The notes: generated by a model not told the origin, from the sequence alone. A DNA stretch of 27,539 nt from an uncultured Flavobacteriaceae bacterium (GCA_913051755.1 CAJXBR010000010.1:1-27539), one strand, 5' to 3'. Shown: positions 1 through 8,161, counted from the first letter of the stretch. Made by a program: numbers and translations.

Positions 1-443
1 GCTTATCTCTGTCCAGTATCGCCATTCAGAAAAGCATAAAGGCCAATCAACCTTCGAATGAGAAAAGCAAAAGAGATCAGGAAGTTGGGCAAGAGCGTTT
101 GGAAGCTGCATGGAAACAATTGTCTTCGAAACTGGAATCTGAGGGTGAGTATAACCTGGCTGCACTTTTGAACCTTGACACTCCAAGATTAAAAAATATA
201 ACAGAAATTCATCTCAATTTCCCAAACAAAACCAACAAAGTTGAGCTTGAGAGCGAAAAAGGAAAGGTGTTAGAAGCCTTGTGGGATCAACTAAAAAATG
301 ATTTGCTAACAATTGTGATTAAAGTGAATGAAGAAGAGCAAAAAAACTATATCTATACGCCAAAGGACAAATACGAACAAATGGTTAAAATCAACCCCGT
401 AGTTGATGATATTCGAAAGGAATTTGATTTGGATCTAAATTAA
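1..443 (+). CDS. dnaX: DNA polymerase III subunit gamma/tau, C-terminal fragment
   Basis: This is the 3' end of a gene that begins before the window; the frame is open from base 3 to the TAA at 441-443. About 146 residues are visible. They start with a polar linker and end in a small folded domain with a 'YIYTPKDKYEQM' stretch followed by an 'IRKEFDLDLN' ending. From memory of the family, that ending is typical of Bacteroidota DnaX tails. DnaX forms the clamp-loader core of the replicative polymerase. The ATPase domains lie outside the window, so the call rests on the tail alone. A TTG at 99 could look like a start but is internal. The next gene begins 5 nt downstream, so the two are probably co-transcribed. 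Confidence 0.75.
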   Translation, partial: LSLSSIAIQKSIKANQPSNEKSKRDQEVGQERLEAAWKQLSSKLESEGEYNLAALLNLDTPRLKNITEIHLNFPNKTNKVELESEKGKVLEALWDQLKNDLLTIVIKVNEEEQKNYIYTPKDKYEQMVKINPVVDDIRKEFDLDLN

Positions 444-448
444 ACATC

Positions 449-1030
449 GTGCTAGGACTACAGCTCTCAACCGACCCTCGCTGGGTGGATATTATTGAAA
501 AAAACATTGAGGAAATTTTGGTTGATCATGCCTATTGCGAACAAAAAGCAGCAAGTACAGCTATTTCTTTTATCATTGGCTTTCCAGAAAAAACCGAACT
601 GGTAAAAGCCATGATAGATATGGTTAATGAAGAAATGAGTCATTTTAAAATGGTACATGATCTTTTGATTGAGCGAGGTTATACATTGGGACGAGAGCGT
701 AAGGATGAATATGTGAATCAATTGATGCAGTTTTTTCCAAAGGGTGGTAGTAGAGTGGATCATTTGGTGCATAAGTTGCTTTATGCGGCATTAATTGAGG
801 CGCGTAGCTGTGAGCGTTTTCGATTACTTTCAGAGAAGTTGGAAGACAAACAGTTGGCTCGTTTTTACAAAAAGCTGATGATTAGCGAGGCGAATCACTA
901 CACCATGTTTTTACAGTTTGCTCGAACCTACGGCGGAAGAGAAAAAACCGATAAAAAATGGAAAGCCCTAGTAACCTTTGAAGGGATACTGATTAAAAGC
1001 TTTGGCAAAAAAGAAACGATACATGGGTAA
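449..1030 (+). CDS. miaE: tRNA-(ms2io6A)-hydroxylase, MiaE family
   Basis: A 193-aa di-iron monooxygenase of the MiaE family. Known members hydroxylate the isopentenyl group of ms2i6A37 in tRNAs that read U-starting codons. Ligand-like residues follow the ferritin-type pattern: a 'DHAYCEQKAA' helix (about residues 26-35), 'NEEMSHFKMVH' (60-70) with an ExxH pair, 'EARSCERF' (117-124), and a second ExxH in 'SEANHYTMF' (146-154). The start is GTG at 449: no ATG is available and the protein then begins 'MLGLQLSTDPRW', as expected for the family. It lies 5 nt after dnaX and is followed by a convergent gene on the other strand. The exact substrate in this organism is inferred from the family. Confidence 0.88.
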   Translation: MLGLQLSTDPRWVDIIEKNIEEILVDHAYCEQKAASTAISFIIGFPEKTELVKAMIDMVNEEMSHFKMVHDLLIERGYTLGRERKDEYVNQLMQFFPKGGSRVDHLVHKLLYAALIEARSCERFRLLSEKLEDKQLARFYKKLMISEANHYTMFLQFARTYGGREKTDKKWKALVTFEGILIKSFGKKETIHG

Positions 1031-1084
1031 CACAAAAACTCACTAAGAGATTTGGTAGCCCTAAAGAGTTATGGCATTTAACAT

Positions 1085-1106
1085 TCAAATGTAAACATTC
1101 ATTTGA
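1085..1106. repeat. AT-rich inverted repeat in the 1031-1229 convergent gap
   Basis: A 7-bp inverted repeat, TCAAATG / CATTTGA, with an 8-nt loop lies between the convergent ends of miaE and ppx. Downstream on the plus strand is a T-rich stretch near 1123-1130, but the stem is AT-only and the T-run is not directly adjacent. It could be a weak bidirectional terminator or chance. I see no other structure in this 199-nt gap. Confidence 0.25.
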
Positions 1107-1229
1107 TTCCTTTGTCAAAACTTTTTTATATCAATTTGCAAAAGCGAAATAGATCTTTGATTTTCGTAAGTGATTTTTGGGATAAAGCTGAGATAAAAAA
1201 TTTTGTTGAATAATCTTATAACAAAAAAA

Positions 1230-2117
1230 CTATCCTTTCTCTTTATACAACAACTTTACCATCCCATCGGCAAGTCCGACTTTGGGCACGTGAATCACAG
1301 AAGAGTTGGAATACTTCATCCCCTCGAGGTATATCTTTGTTGCTTGTTCGATTACGTCTGCACGATCAGCGTTAAACCTAAAGTCAACCATCATCTGTTT
1401 GGGCCTCATCGATTGAAAGGTCTTGTGCTTCTCCTTGATAAAATCAAATGATAATGGCTCACCAAAACTATTGCCCGACAGCTTGAACAAGGAATTGATC
1501 GTACCCCCAGAGCCAAGAACTGACATCTCATCATAATCAGAAGTATTTTTGATGATCCAACTTTTATAAGATTTCCAAACTTTTTTGTCCATCATTTTCT
1601 TTAACAATCTCACTGTCCCGATTTTAAAGGATTTTGAAACAATAATCTTTCCATGACTGTAAACTGTTAACTCAGTACTCCCACCACCAACATCAATAAA
1701 CAAGTAGTTTTGATCTGGTCTAACAACCTTATACAAGTCAGTTGAGGCAATGACTTCTGCCTCTCGATGCCCATCAATAATTTCAATCTTAACCCCAGTC
1801 ATTTTTTGGATTTCAGCTGTGATATTCATCCCATTGTTGGCCTCTCGTAAGGCCGAAGTTGCATAGGCCAAATAACGATCAACCTTATGAACTTTCATCA
1901 ATAGCTTAAATGCCTTGATGGAATCTATCATTCGTTTTTTCTTTTTAGTTGAAATCTCACCTAGCACAAACGAATCTGAACCCAAGCGGATGGGCGCACG
2001 AACAATTGCGCTTTTTGTAAATAAAGGTTCTTCATTTTTACGTTGAATAATGTTCATGATTAACAACCGAATGGCATTGGACCCAACATCTATCGCAGCG
2101 TACTTTTTAACCTTCAA
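1230..2117 (-). CDS. ppx: Exopolyphosphatase / GppA family phosphatase
   Basis: A 295-aa member of the Ppx/GppA branch of the ASKHA (actin-like ATPase) superfamily, which removes terminal phosphates from polyphosphate or hydrolyses pppGpp. Visible motifs are the phosphate-1 loop 'AIDVGSNAIRLL' (8-19), 'ATSALREANNG' (86-96), the region holding the expected catalytic glutamate in 'GHREAEVI' (116-123), phosphate-2 'IDVGGGSTEL' (141-150) and 'LGSGGTINSL' near residue 200. It is about the size of the two N-terminal domains only, so it lacks the C-terminal HD domain of E. coli Ppx/GppA. It is the last gene of the operon, and its ATG overlaps the ppk1 stop by 4 nt, pairing synthesis with breakdown. 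The choice between polyphosphate and pppGpp as substrate cannot be made from sequence; next to ppk1, polyphosphate is more likely. Confidence 0.88.
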   Translation of the reverse strand: MKVKKYAAIDVGSNAIRLLIMNIIQRKNEEPLFTKSAIVRAPIRLGSDSFVLGEISTKKKKRMIDSIKAFKLLMKVHKVDRYLAYATSALREANNGMNITAEIQKMTGVKIEIIDGHREAEVIASTDLYKVVRPDQNYLFIDVGGGSTELTVYSHGKIIVSKSFKIGTVRLLKKMMDKKVWKSYKSWIIKNTSDYDEMSVLGSGGTINSLFKLSGNSFGEPLSFDFIKEKHKTFQSMRPKQMMVDFRFNADRADVIEQATKIYLEGMKYSNSSVIHVPKVGLADGMVKLLYKEKG

Positions 2118-4177
2118 GAGAGCTTGTTTTTGTAATGGTTATACAAATCGATTTGCGTTCGTGATTGCTGGGCACTTGATTTTTTATACATATTTGGTAC
2201 CCTACTATTCAACAAGCGTGCTTTTACATTATCATTCCAAGTGATCGAGAAGGAGTCCAACAGGTCTTGCTTGATATCAGCATCATAAATTGGACAAGAC
2301 ACCTCAACACGATTGTCTAGGTTGCGTGTCATCCAATCAGCAGAGGAAATATATACAAAAGGGTCGCCATCGTTTTCGAAAACCATCAAGCGTGTGTGCT
2401 CCAAAAACTTATCGACAATACTGATGGTTTCTATGTTTTCACTCATACCCTTAACACCTGGTATTAGACAGCAAACACCCCTAACAATGAGTTGAATCTG
2501 TACCCCTGCCCGACTTGCATCATACAACTTTTCAATGATATTATAGTTTGTCAAGCTGTTCATTTTCAGTTTAATGAGTCCTTTTTTACCCTGTTTCACA
2601 TGAGCCATTTCTTGTTCAATCATCGATGTAAAAAAAGAAGAAGTTGAGTGTGGTGATACCACAAGATGCTTGTATTTGTTGATTCGATAACTGGCTTCCA
2701 AAAATCGAAAGACTTTATCCACTTCCTTTAAAATTGGCTGGTGAGAAGTAAACAGTGTATAATCTGTATAAATTTTGGCAGTATCCTCATTAAAATTCCC
2801 AGTACTGATAAAACCATAGCGCTTGAGATTGTCACCTTCAATGCGATGAACAACACAGATTTTGGAGTGGACCTTTAGCCCAGGAACGCCAAAAATAAGT
2901 TTTATGCCCTCCTTCTTCATTTCCTCTGCATAACTGATATTGGCCTCTTCATCAAAACGCGCTTGTAACTCAATTTGAACAGTTACACGTTTGCCATTTC
3001 GAGCTGCTTGAATTAGTGCACTTGCAACATTGGATTGTTTTGAAAGGCGGTAAATTGTTATTGATATACTCTTAACATTTGGATCAATGGCTGCCTCACG
3101 AAGAAATTTGACGAGATAAGAAAACGAATGATAAGGGGTGAACATCAATCGGTCTTTGAGTGCAATTTGTGAAAACAAACTCTTGTGCAAATCAAAATCT
3201 ACAATAAGCAGTGGTTCTTGTGTTTGATATTTTAAGTCAGGTCTACCCAAATCAGGAAACTTGATATAGTCTCTTCGATTTTGATATCGCCCACCTGGTA
3301 TGACACTGTCACGATTATCGATATCGAGACGATCGGTCAAAAGAGAGAGAGTGTCATCTGCTATTTCTTGGTCATAGACAAAACGAACTGCTTCTCCATG
3401 TGAACGATCTTTAACACTTTCGGCTACTTTCTCAATATAACTTTTCGACAAATCATCATCAAAATCAAGTTCGGAATCACGACTAAATTTAACCATATGT
3501 GCCTCGATACTATTGTGCTGAAAAACATCAAAAATTGTAGACAACTGTGTGCGAATAAGGTCATCGAGTAACATCAGCTGGGTTTTGCCATTTATAGAGG
3601 GTAAAACAACAAAACGCTTGAGCGATGAAGGGATTTCAATCAATGCAAATTGTATAGGGTCAAGAAATGGGTGCTTTTTAGCATCTAGCGCCATGCGAAT
3701 GGCTAAAAAGGCATTACTGTCTTTAATTCTAGAGATCGATTGGATGTTGTTCAGCATCAATGTAACCAGTGATGGTCCCACCTCTTGTGAAAAATAGGTG
3801 TTGATAAAACGCTGTTGTTCTTCATTGATTTGATCCTCTTTGAGGATGAAGATGTTTTCTTGTTCAAGGGCAGCGTGCAAGGAGTTGAGCGTCACCAAAC
3901 TTTGTTTTTGAAGCGCGATGGTTTTGCTAGTAATTTCTTTCAATAACACCTCAGCAGGTAGATCGCCAAACACCTTATTTTTAGTTTCTTCTAACCTAGC
4001 AATCCTTTTCACTGTGGCATAGCGAACTTTGTAAAATTCATCCAAGTTGTTCGAAAAAATACCAATAAATCGAAGTCGCTCAATCAGTGGAACGTTCTCA
4101 TCCTGAGCTTCTTGCAACACACGTGCATTGAAGTCCAACCAACTGATTTCTCTATTAACAAAATGATTTTTTGACAT
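2114..4177 (-). CDS. ppk1: Polyphosphate kinase 1
   Basis: A 687-aa PPK1, which reversibly transfers the gamma-phosphate of ATP to a growing polyphosphate chain. It starts with 'NHFVNREISWLDFNARVLQEA' at the N-terminus, as PPK1 proteins do. The autophosphorylated histidine sits in 'GLKVHSKICVVHR' at about H437 (E. coli H435). The second conserved histidine is in 'KFLEHTRLMVFEND' at about H594 (E. coli H592). 'STGNFNEDTAKIYTDYTLF' (458-476) and 'VRGVCCLIPGVKG' (565-577) are further family signatures. Length is normal and no disruption is visible. It begins directly after the sixA-like stop with no gap and overlaps ppx by 4 nt, so all three are almost certainly one transcript. Confidence 0.96.
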   Translation of the reverse strand: MSKNHFVNREISWLDFNARVLQEAQDENVPLIERLRFIGIFSNNLDEFYKVRYATVKRIARLEETKNKVFGDLPAEVLLKEITSKTIALQKQSLVTLNSLHAALEQENIFILKEDQINEEQQRFINTYFSQEVGPSLVTLMLNNIQSISRIKDSNAFLAIRMALDAKKHPFLDPIQFALIEIPSSLKRFVVLPSINGKTQLMLLDDLIRTQLSTIFDVFQHNSIEAHMVKFSRDSELDFDDDLSKSYIEKVAESVKDRSHGEAVRFVYDQEIADDTLSLLTDRLDIDNRDSVIPGGRYQNRRDYIKFPDLGRPDLKYQTQEPLLIVDFDLHKSLFSQIALKDRLMFTPYHSFSYLVKFLREAAIDPNVKSISITIYRLSKQSNVASALIQAARNGKRVTVQIELQARFDEEANISYAEEMKKEGIKLIFGVPGLKVHSKICVVHRIEGDNLKRYGFISTGNFNEDTAKIYTDYTLFTSHQPILKEVDKVFRFLEASYRINKYKHLVVSPHSTSSFFTSMIEQEMAHVKQGKKGLIKLKMNSLTNYNIIEKLYDASRAGVQIQLIVRGVCCLIPGVKGMSENIETISIVDKFLEHTRLMVFENDGDPFVYISSADWMTRNLDNRVEVSCPIYDADIKQDLLDSFSITWNDNVKARLLNSRVPNMYKKSSAQQSRTQIDLYNHYKNKLS

Positions 4178-4660
4178 CTAAAGCAATGATTTTGGACGAA
4201 TAATAGTGCAGTCACACTGTCCTACATTTGACCACGAAGATACGTCAAAATGAAAAATAACAGCAGTCGCAGTGGGGATATTGGATTTTGAAAAATTGCC
4301 AAACTTTTGTACGATAAATGCACAAGCATAGTTGTGTCCAAATGACATCACAGTGTTGAGCTCATCAGTCAATTTACGAACAAAATCAAGTACTTGCGCA
4401 CCATGAAAATCATAGAGTTCTTCTTCGATTTGAATTTCTTTAGTGGAAAGTCCCATTTCTGCAACCATCAACAAAGAGGTGTCGAAAGCGCGTTTGGCTG
4501 GACTGCTAAAAACCTGTTCGATATTTAGATTATAATTATTTAGTTCTCTACTCACCAATATCGCATCTCGAACCCCACGATCAGATATTGGACGTTCACG
4601 ATCTGGCAAATCTAGGGCCCATGAGGATTTTGCATGTCGAACCATGACCCATGTTTTCAT
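4178..4660 (-). CDS. SixA-like histidine phosphatase family protein
   Basis: A 160-aa member of the histidine phosphatase (phosphoglycerate mutase-like) superfamily, closest in size and motif layout to SixA phosphohistidine phosphatases. The N-terminal 'VMVRHAKSSW' (5-14) holds the catalytic RH pair with the phospho-acceptor His at 9. 'SSPAKRAFDTS' (52-62) and 'SFGHNYACAF' (106-115) supply the other Arg and the second His. I chose the ATG at 4660 because it forms a 4-nt ATGA overlap with the pdxH stop and places RHA close to the N-terminus; an upstream ATG at 4684 would add eight residues inside pdxH. It lies immediately upstream of ppk1. The substrate is unknown: SixA in E. coli acts on ArcB or PtsN phosphohistidine, and no such partner is encoded here. 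Confidence 0.82.
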   Translation of the reverse strand: MKTWVMVRHAKSSWALDLPDRERPISDRGVRDAILVSRELNNYNLNIEQVFSSPAKRAFDTSLLMVAEMGLSTKEIQIEEELYDFHGAQVLDFVRKLTDELNTVMSFGHNYACAFIVQKFGNFSKSNIPTATAVIFHFDVSSWSNVGQCDCTIIRPKSLL

Positions 4661-5295
4661 GGTGACAGGCGTTTTATGACCCAAGCAGATGATTTTTGTT
4701 TATACAACAAGCGATCATGAAGTCGGTTTGTGCGTCCTTGCCAAAATTCAATCGAATGAGGAGATACGACATATCCTCCCCAGTTTGTTGGCCTAGGAAT
4801 GGGTTGGTTTTTATACTGATACTTCAAGGATTTCAACCTCCTTTCTAAAGTAAATCGGCTTTCAATCACCTCACTCTGATTCGATACATGAGCTCCCAAT
4901 TGGCTACCCCTTGGACGAGATTGAAAGTATTGGTCAGATAACTCTGGTGGTAATTTTGTCGCTGTTCCCTGAATGATGACCTGACGCTCCATGCTCTGCC
5001 AAAAAAAAGAGAGACACACCTGATTGTGATGTTCGATTGATTGCCCCTTAGAGCTGTTGTAGTTGGTATAAAAAACAAAACCCTCATCTGACACTACCTT
5101 CAATAGCACAACACGCGATGCTACACCACCGCTTTGCTGCTGAGTACTGAGGGTCATTGCATTAGTCTCTTGTTCTTTCCCTTTACTTTGAACCTCATCA
5201 AACCAATCCCTGAAAAGGATGATCGGATTCGTTGGGACTTCAGACTCAAGCAACTGCCCTTTGGTGTACTGTTTTCTAAAATCGGATAGGTCCAT
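4657..5295 (-). CDS. pdxH: Pyridoxamine/pyridoxine 5'-phosphate oxidase
   Basis: A 212-aa FMN-dependent oxidase that makes pyridoxal 5'-phosphate from PNP or PMP. Family signatures are visible along its length: 'SRVVLLKVVSDEGFVFYTNY' (60-79) for FMN contacts, 'SIEHHNQVCLSFFW' (86-99), 'SRPRGSQLGAHVSNQSEVI' (126-144), and the C-terminal 'PTNWGGYVVSPHSIEFWQG' (168-186) followed by the 'TNRLHDRLLYK' element that contacts substrate phosphate. Length is normal. It follows rnz after a 33-nt gap, the longest spacing within this operon, and shares an ATGA overlap with the downstream phosphatase gene. Two PLP-dependent enzymes are encoded a few kilobases away, but no regulatory link is visible. Confidence 0.95.
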   Translation of the reverse strand: MDLSDFRKQYTKGQLLESEVPTNPIILFRDWFDEVQSKGKEQETNAMTLSTQQQSGGVASRVVLLKVVSDEGFVFYTNYNSSKGQSIEHHNQVCLSFFWQSMERQVIIQGTATKLPPELSDQYFQSRPRGSQLGAHVSNQSEVIESRFTLERRLKSLKYQYKNQPIPRPTNWGGYVVSPHSIEFWQGRTNRLHDRLLYKQKSSAWVIKRLSP

Positions 5296-5328
5296 CAGTG
5301 CAAATTTAACTGTGAAAGTACAAAATCA

Positions 5329-6234
5329 TTAAAACTCTAAAGAATATCCATCATATGAAAGATCGACATGAGGGAAAATCTCAGCTGCTTCAGATTGGAA
5401 TTGCGTCAAATCTTTGTATCTAGATGAGTAGTGTCCTAGAATCAGTTGTTTGACATGAGCATCTTTTGCAATTTGAGCAGCTTGCTGCGCTGTTGAATGA
5501 AAAGTTTTCTGCGCCAACTCTTGATGATCGTTCAAAAAAGTTGCCTCATGGTATAATACATCAACTTGTTGGATTTGATCAATCATCTCTGGATGATAGG
5601 CAGTATCACTACAAAAAGCGTATGATTTTGGGGATCGTGGATCGTGCGTAAGCTCTTGGTTTGCAATGGTATTACCCTGCGCATCAATTACATCTTTTCC
5701 TTCTTTCAGGTTTCTCATTTGACTCTTATCAATTTGATGTTGTTTGACAGCCTCAGCGTTGATTTTTCGATCTTTTGGGGTTTCTCGAAATAAAAAACCA
5801 TTGGTATATACACGATGCTTAAGTGGAATGGTATGCACCTCTATTTCATCTTCTGCTAATAAACAAACAGATGATTTCTGTGTTAACTCGTGAAAGTGAA
5901 GGGGGTAATTTGTCCATGAGTTTGCCAGTGTAAGCAGTAAAGTAATTGCTTCTTTGATGCCTTTTGGTCCATAAATATGCAGGGGTACATCGCGACCCAA
6001 AAGACGAAAAGTTGAAATTAAACCTGGAAGTCCATAAAAATGATCCCCGTGAAGATGCGAAATAAATATATGTTTTATGTGAGCAAACTTGACTTTTTCT
6101 TTTCGTAAGAGCACTTGAGTTCCCTCTCCACAATCAATCAAAAACAGGTGCTTTTTTGTTGCTAGCAGTTGTGCTGTAGGTGCTTTATTGGCATGAGGAG
6201 TGGCAGAATGACAACCGAGTATTGTGAGTTTCAT
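5329..6234 (-). CDS. rnz: Ribonuclease Z (tRNA 3' endonuclease)
   Basis: A 301-aa metallo-beta-lactamase-fold nuclease that removes 3' trailers from tRNA precursors. The start gives 'MKLTILGCHSATP', the normal N-terminus for the short bacterial form. The zinc-binding 'SHLHGDHFYGLPGL' is at residues 59-72. Other ligand motifs follow: 'FCSDTAY' near 207-213, 'LYHEATF' near 227-233, and 'LGHYSSRY' near 266-273. 'KAPTAQLL' (17-24) matches the N-terminal substrate loop. Its ATG overlaps the stop of the upstream STAS-like gene by one base (TAATG), implying translational coupling. No truncation is seen. Confidence 0.95.
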   Translation of the reverse strand: MKLTILGCHSATPHANKAPTAQLLATKKHLFLIDCGEGTQVLLRKEKVKFAHIKHIFISHLHGDHFYGLPGLISTFRLLGRDVPLHIYGPKGIKEAITLLLTLANSWTNYPLHFHELTQKSSVCLLAEDEIEVHTIPLKHRVYTNGFLFRETPKDRKINAEAVKQHQIDKSQMRNLKEGKDVIDAQGNTIANQELTHDPRSPKSYAFCSDTAYHPEMIDQIQQVDVLYHEATFLNDHQELAQKTFHSTAQQAAQIAKDAHVKQLILGHYSSRYKDLTQFQSEAAEIFPHVDLSYDGYSLEF

Positions 6235-6575
6235 CAGTATCCTAAATCACGTTCAATGTCTTCAATTTCAATTGTATCAAAGGCTTCATTTATTGTTGGA
6301 ACAACATTTATTCCATTAGGCAGGAGCTTTAGCCCGAGAATACCAGTAACAACAACAAAAGACATATTGTTGAATTCTTTGTGATAAATCGCCAAATCAA
6401 CAAAATCCTTGATGTGCTTTGACAATATATTCTTCATTGGACTTAAATCCAAGATTATATTCTTAGAAGAAAAATTCTTGTAATTTCGTTTGATTTCATC
6501 ACGAAAAGAGCGTCCAATTGTATCTGACTGCTCATAGGTAATCGTTACTATTTTGTCTTGAATATCAATAATCAT
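6234..6575 (-). CDS. STAS-domain-like small protein of unknown role
   Basis: A 113-aa protein with the alternating strand/helix pattern of a STAS (anti-sigma-antagonist-like) domain: a beta-rich start 'MIIDIQDKIVTITY', then 'NIILDLSPMKNIL' (39-51), a helix, then 'SFVVVTGIL' (72-80), and a terminal 'INEAFDTIEIEDIERD' helix resembling the last STAS helix. In classic anti-sigma antagonists the segment after 'LDLS' carries a phosphorylated Ser; here it reads 'MKNILSKHI', with a single Ser at about 52, so conventional RsbW-type switching is uncertain. It is sandwiched between pyrB (ATGA overlap) and rnz (TAATG overlap). As I recall, similar small proteins sit next to rnz in other Bacteroidota, but I know of no tested function. 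The fold call is inference from pattern alone. Confidence 0.6.
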   Translation of the reverse strand: MIIDIQDKIVTITYEQSDTIGRSFRDEIKRNYKNFSSKNIILDLSPMKNILSKHIKDFVDLAIYHKEFNNMSFVVVTGILGLKLLPNGINVVPTINEAFDTIEIEDIERDLGY

Positions 6576-7501
6576 TGCTCAATTTTACTCGCCAATAGAT
6601 ACAAAATTGCCATTCGAACAGCAACCCCGTTTTGAACTTGATCAAGAATAATTGCGTTTTCAGAATCAGCTACGTCTGAGGAAATTTCAACCCCTCGATT
6701 GATGGGACCTGGATGCATGATCAAAAGCTCTTTATCTACCTTTCCTAACACTTCCTTTGTTATGCCATATTGCATGGCATACTCACGATTGGACGGAAAG
6801 AAACTCGCTTTCATTCGCTCGAATTGGACACGTAGTACATTAGCAACATCTGCCCATTGAAGGGCTTTTTTCAAGTTGGTTTCAACACTGATGCCCAATG
6901 AATCAATATGCTTCGGAATCAAAGTGAGTGGCCCACAAACCATAACTTCAGCACCCAATTTTTTGAGTGCAAAAATGTTTGATAAAGCAACCCTAGAATG
7001 AAGTATATCGCCTATAATTACCACTTTTTTCCCTCTGATTTCTCCCAATTTTTCACGAATCGAAAAACAATCTAAAAGTGCTTGAGTTGGATGTTCATGA
7101 GCACCATCTCCAGCATTGATAATGCTGGCGTTAACATGTTTGGACAAGAACATCGCAGCACCTGGGTTTGGATGACGCATAACAACCATATCCACTTTCA
7201 TAGAAAGGATATTGTTGACAGTATCAATCAAAGATTCTCCTTTTTTAACAGAGGAATTTGAGGCAGAAAAATTAATTACATCTGCTGAAAGTCGCTTCTG
7301 CGCGAGTTCAAAAGATAGTTTTGTTCTTGTGCTATTTTCAAAAAATAAATTGGCAATCGTTACATCCCTAAGAGAAGGTACTTTTTTAATCGGCCGATTG
7401 ATCACCTCCTTGAAGTGCGAAGAGATTTCAAAAATGAGTTCAATATCATCATCCGTAAGATATTTTATTCCCAATAAGTGAGAGACACTTAACTTACTCA
7501 T
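6572..7501 (-). CDS. pyrB: Aspartate carbamoyltransferase catalytic subunit
   Basis: A 309-aa ATCase catalytic chain, which joins carbamoyl phosphate and aspartate in the second step of pyrimidine synthesis. The carbamoyl-phosphate motif 'FENSTRTKLSFE' is at 54-65 and 'HEHPTQALLD' at 135-144. 'VLRVQFERM' and 'MHPGPINRGVEI' near the C-terminal third are the aspartate-domain signatures. Size is normal for a class C type catalytic chain working without PyrI, and no pyrI is present nearby. It overlaps pyrR by 8 nt and the downstream STAS-like gene by 4 nt. The pyrR-pyrB order is common in bacteria. Confidence 0.96.
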   Translation of the reverse strand: MSKLSVSHLLGIKYLTDDDIELIFEISSHFKEVINRPIKKVPSLRDVTIANLFFENSTRTKLSFELAQKRLSADVINFSASNSSVKKGESLIDTVNNILSMKVDMVVMRHPNPGAAMFLSKHVNASIINAGDGAHEHPTQALLDCFSIREKLGEIRGKKVVIIGDILHSRVALSNIFALKKLGAEVMVCGPLTLIPKHIDSLGISVETNLKKALQWADVANVLRVQFERMKASFFPSNREYAMQYGITKEVLGKVDKELLIMHPGPINRGVEISSDVADSENAIILDQVQNGVAVRMAILYLLASKIEQ

Positions 7502-8042
7502 TTGTCTTATTTATGATATATACAGCATCTTCTCCTTGCTCCTCTTGCCAATGCACAAGGACTTTCTCATCTGCAAAAGCATCAACCTGCCGACCCAAAT
7601 AGTCGGGCTGTATGGGTAAATGTCTTGAAAATCGCCTGTCGATGAGTGTGAGTAATTCGATCTCAGATGGGCGACCATAAGAATCGATCGCTGTCAAAGC
7701 AGCACGAACACTTCGACCAGTGTATAACACATCATCAATCAGCACCACTTTTTTGTTTTCAAGCGAGACATCCATCAGGTTTTTTTTGGCAGATAGCACT
7801 TTTTTAGATCGTCTAAAGTCATCTCTAAAAAAAGTAATGTCGAGAAACCCATGTTCAATTGCCTCCAGATGATCTTCTTGTTTAAGAATGGATAGGAGTC
7901 GTTTGACCAAAACAGCACCCCTTGGCTGTATGCCTATGAGAATGGAATTTGAAAAATCTTGGTGTTTTTCGCGAAGCTGACAAGCTAAGCGATTAAGGAT
8001 GATTTGAATTTCTTTAGTATCGAGGAACAATCGATTACTCAT
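7494..8042 (-). CDS. pyrR: PyrR: pyrimidine regulator / uracil phosphoribosyltransferase
   Basis: A 182-aa PyrR of the type I phosphoribosyltransferase fold. In some bacteria PyrR binds pyr mRNA to control attenuation, and it can also form UMP from uracil and PRPP. The PRPP-binding loop 'VVLIDDVLYTGRSVRAAL' is at 99-116; 'LIGIQPRGAVL' (35-45), 'DITFFRDDF' (68-76) and 'LIDRRFSRHLPIQPDYLGR' near 137-155 are family motifs. It is the first gene of the eight-gene minus-strand unit. A Bacteroidota-type -7 box lies only about 15 nt upstream of the ATG, leaving no room for an attenuator leader at this promoter, so RNA-based control here is doubtful. Confidence 0.95.
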   Translation of the reverse strand: MSNRLFLDTKEIQIILNRLACQLREKHQDFSNSILIGIQPRGAVLVKRLLSILKQEDHLEAIEHGFLDITFFRDDFRRSKKVLSAKKNLMDVSLENKKVVLIDDVLYTGRSVRAALTAIDSYGRPSEIELLTLIDRRFSRHLPIQPDYLGRQVDAFADEKVLVHWQEEQGEDAVYIINKTNE

Positions 8043-8057
8043 CCAATATTATTTGCA

Positions 8058-8065
8058 CAAAATTA
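8058..8065 (-). promoter_or_regulatory. Possible -7 promoter element for the pyrR operon
   Basis: On the minus strand these bases read TAATTTTG, a full match to the Bacteroidota -7 pattern TAnnTTTG. The expected upstream TTG is not clear at the right distance; only a TTCG lies near 8087-8090. If used, transcription would begin a few bases before the pyrR ATG at 8042. Confidence 0.35.
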
Positions 8066-8161
8066 GGAAATTAAAATGAATTATAACGAAAGGAAAGATT
8101 GGATCACTATTTCGAGTATTTGAGTTCCATCACAAGTTTTAAAAAAATATGCTCCTCAACC

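Noticed and set aside
1031..1229. Possible small RNA or extra gene in the largest gap
   Set aside because: Only a weak AT-rich inverted repeat is visible; there is no promoter with both boxes, no GC stem and no coding frame of note.
5301..5308. TAAATTTG on the minus strand before pdxH, a possible internal promoter
   Set aside because: It is only about 5 nt from the ATG and has no TTG at a suitable distance, so it is probably chance in AT-rich DNA.
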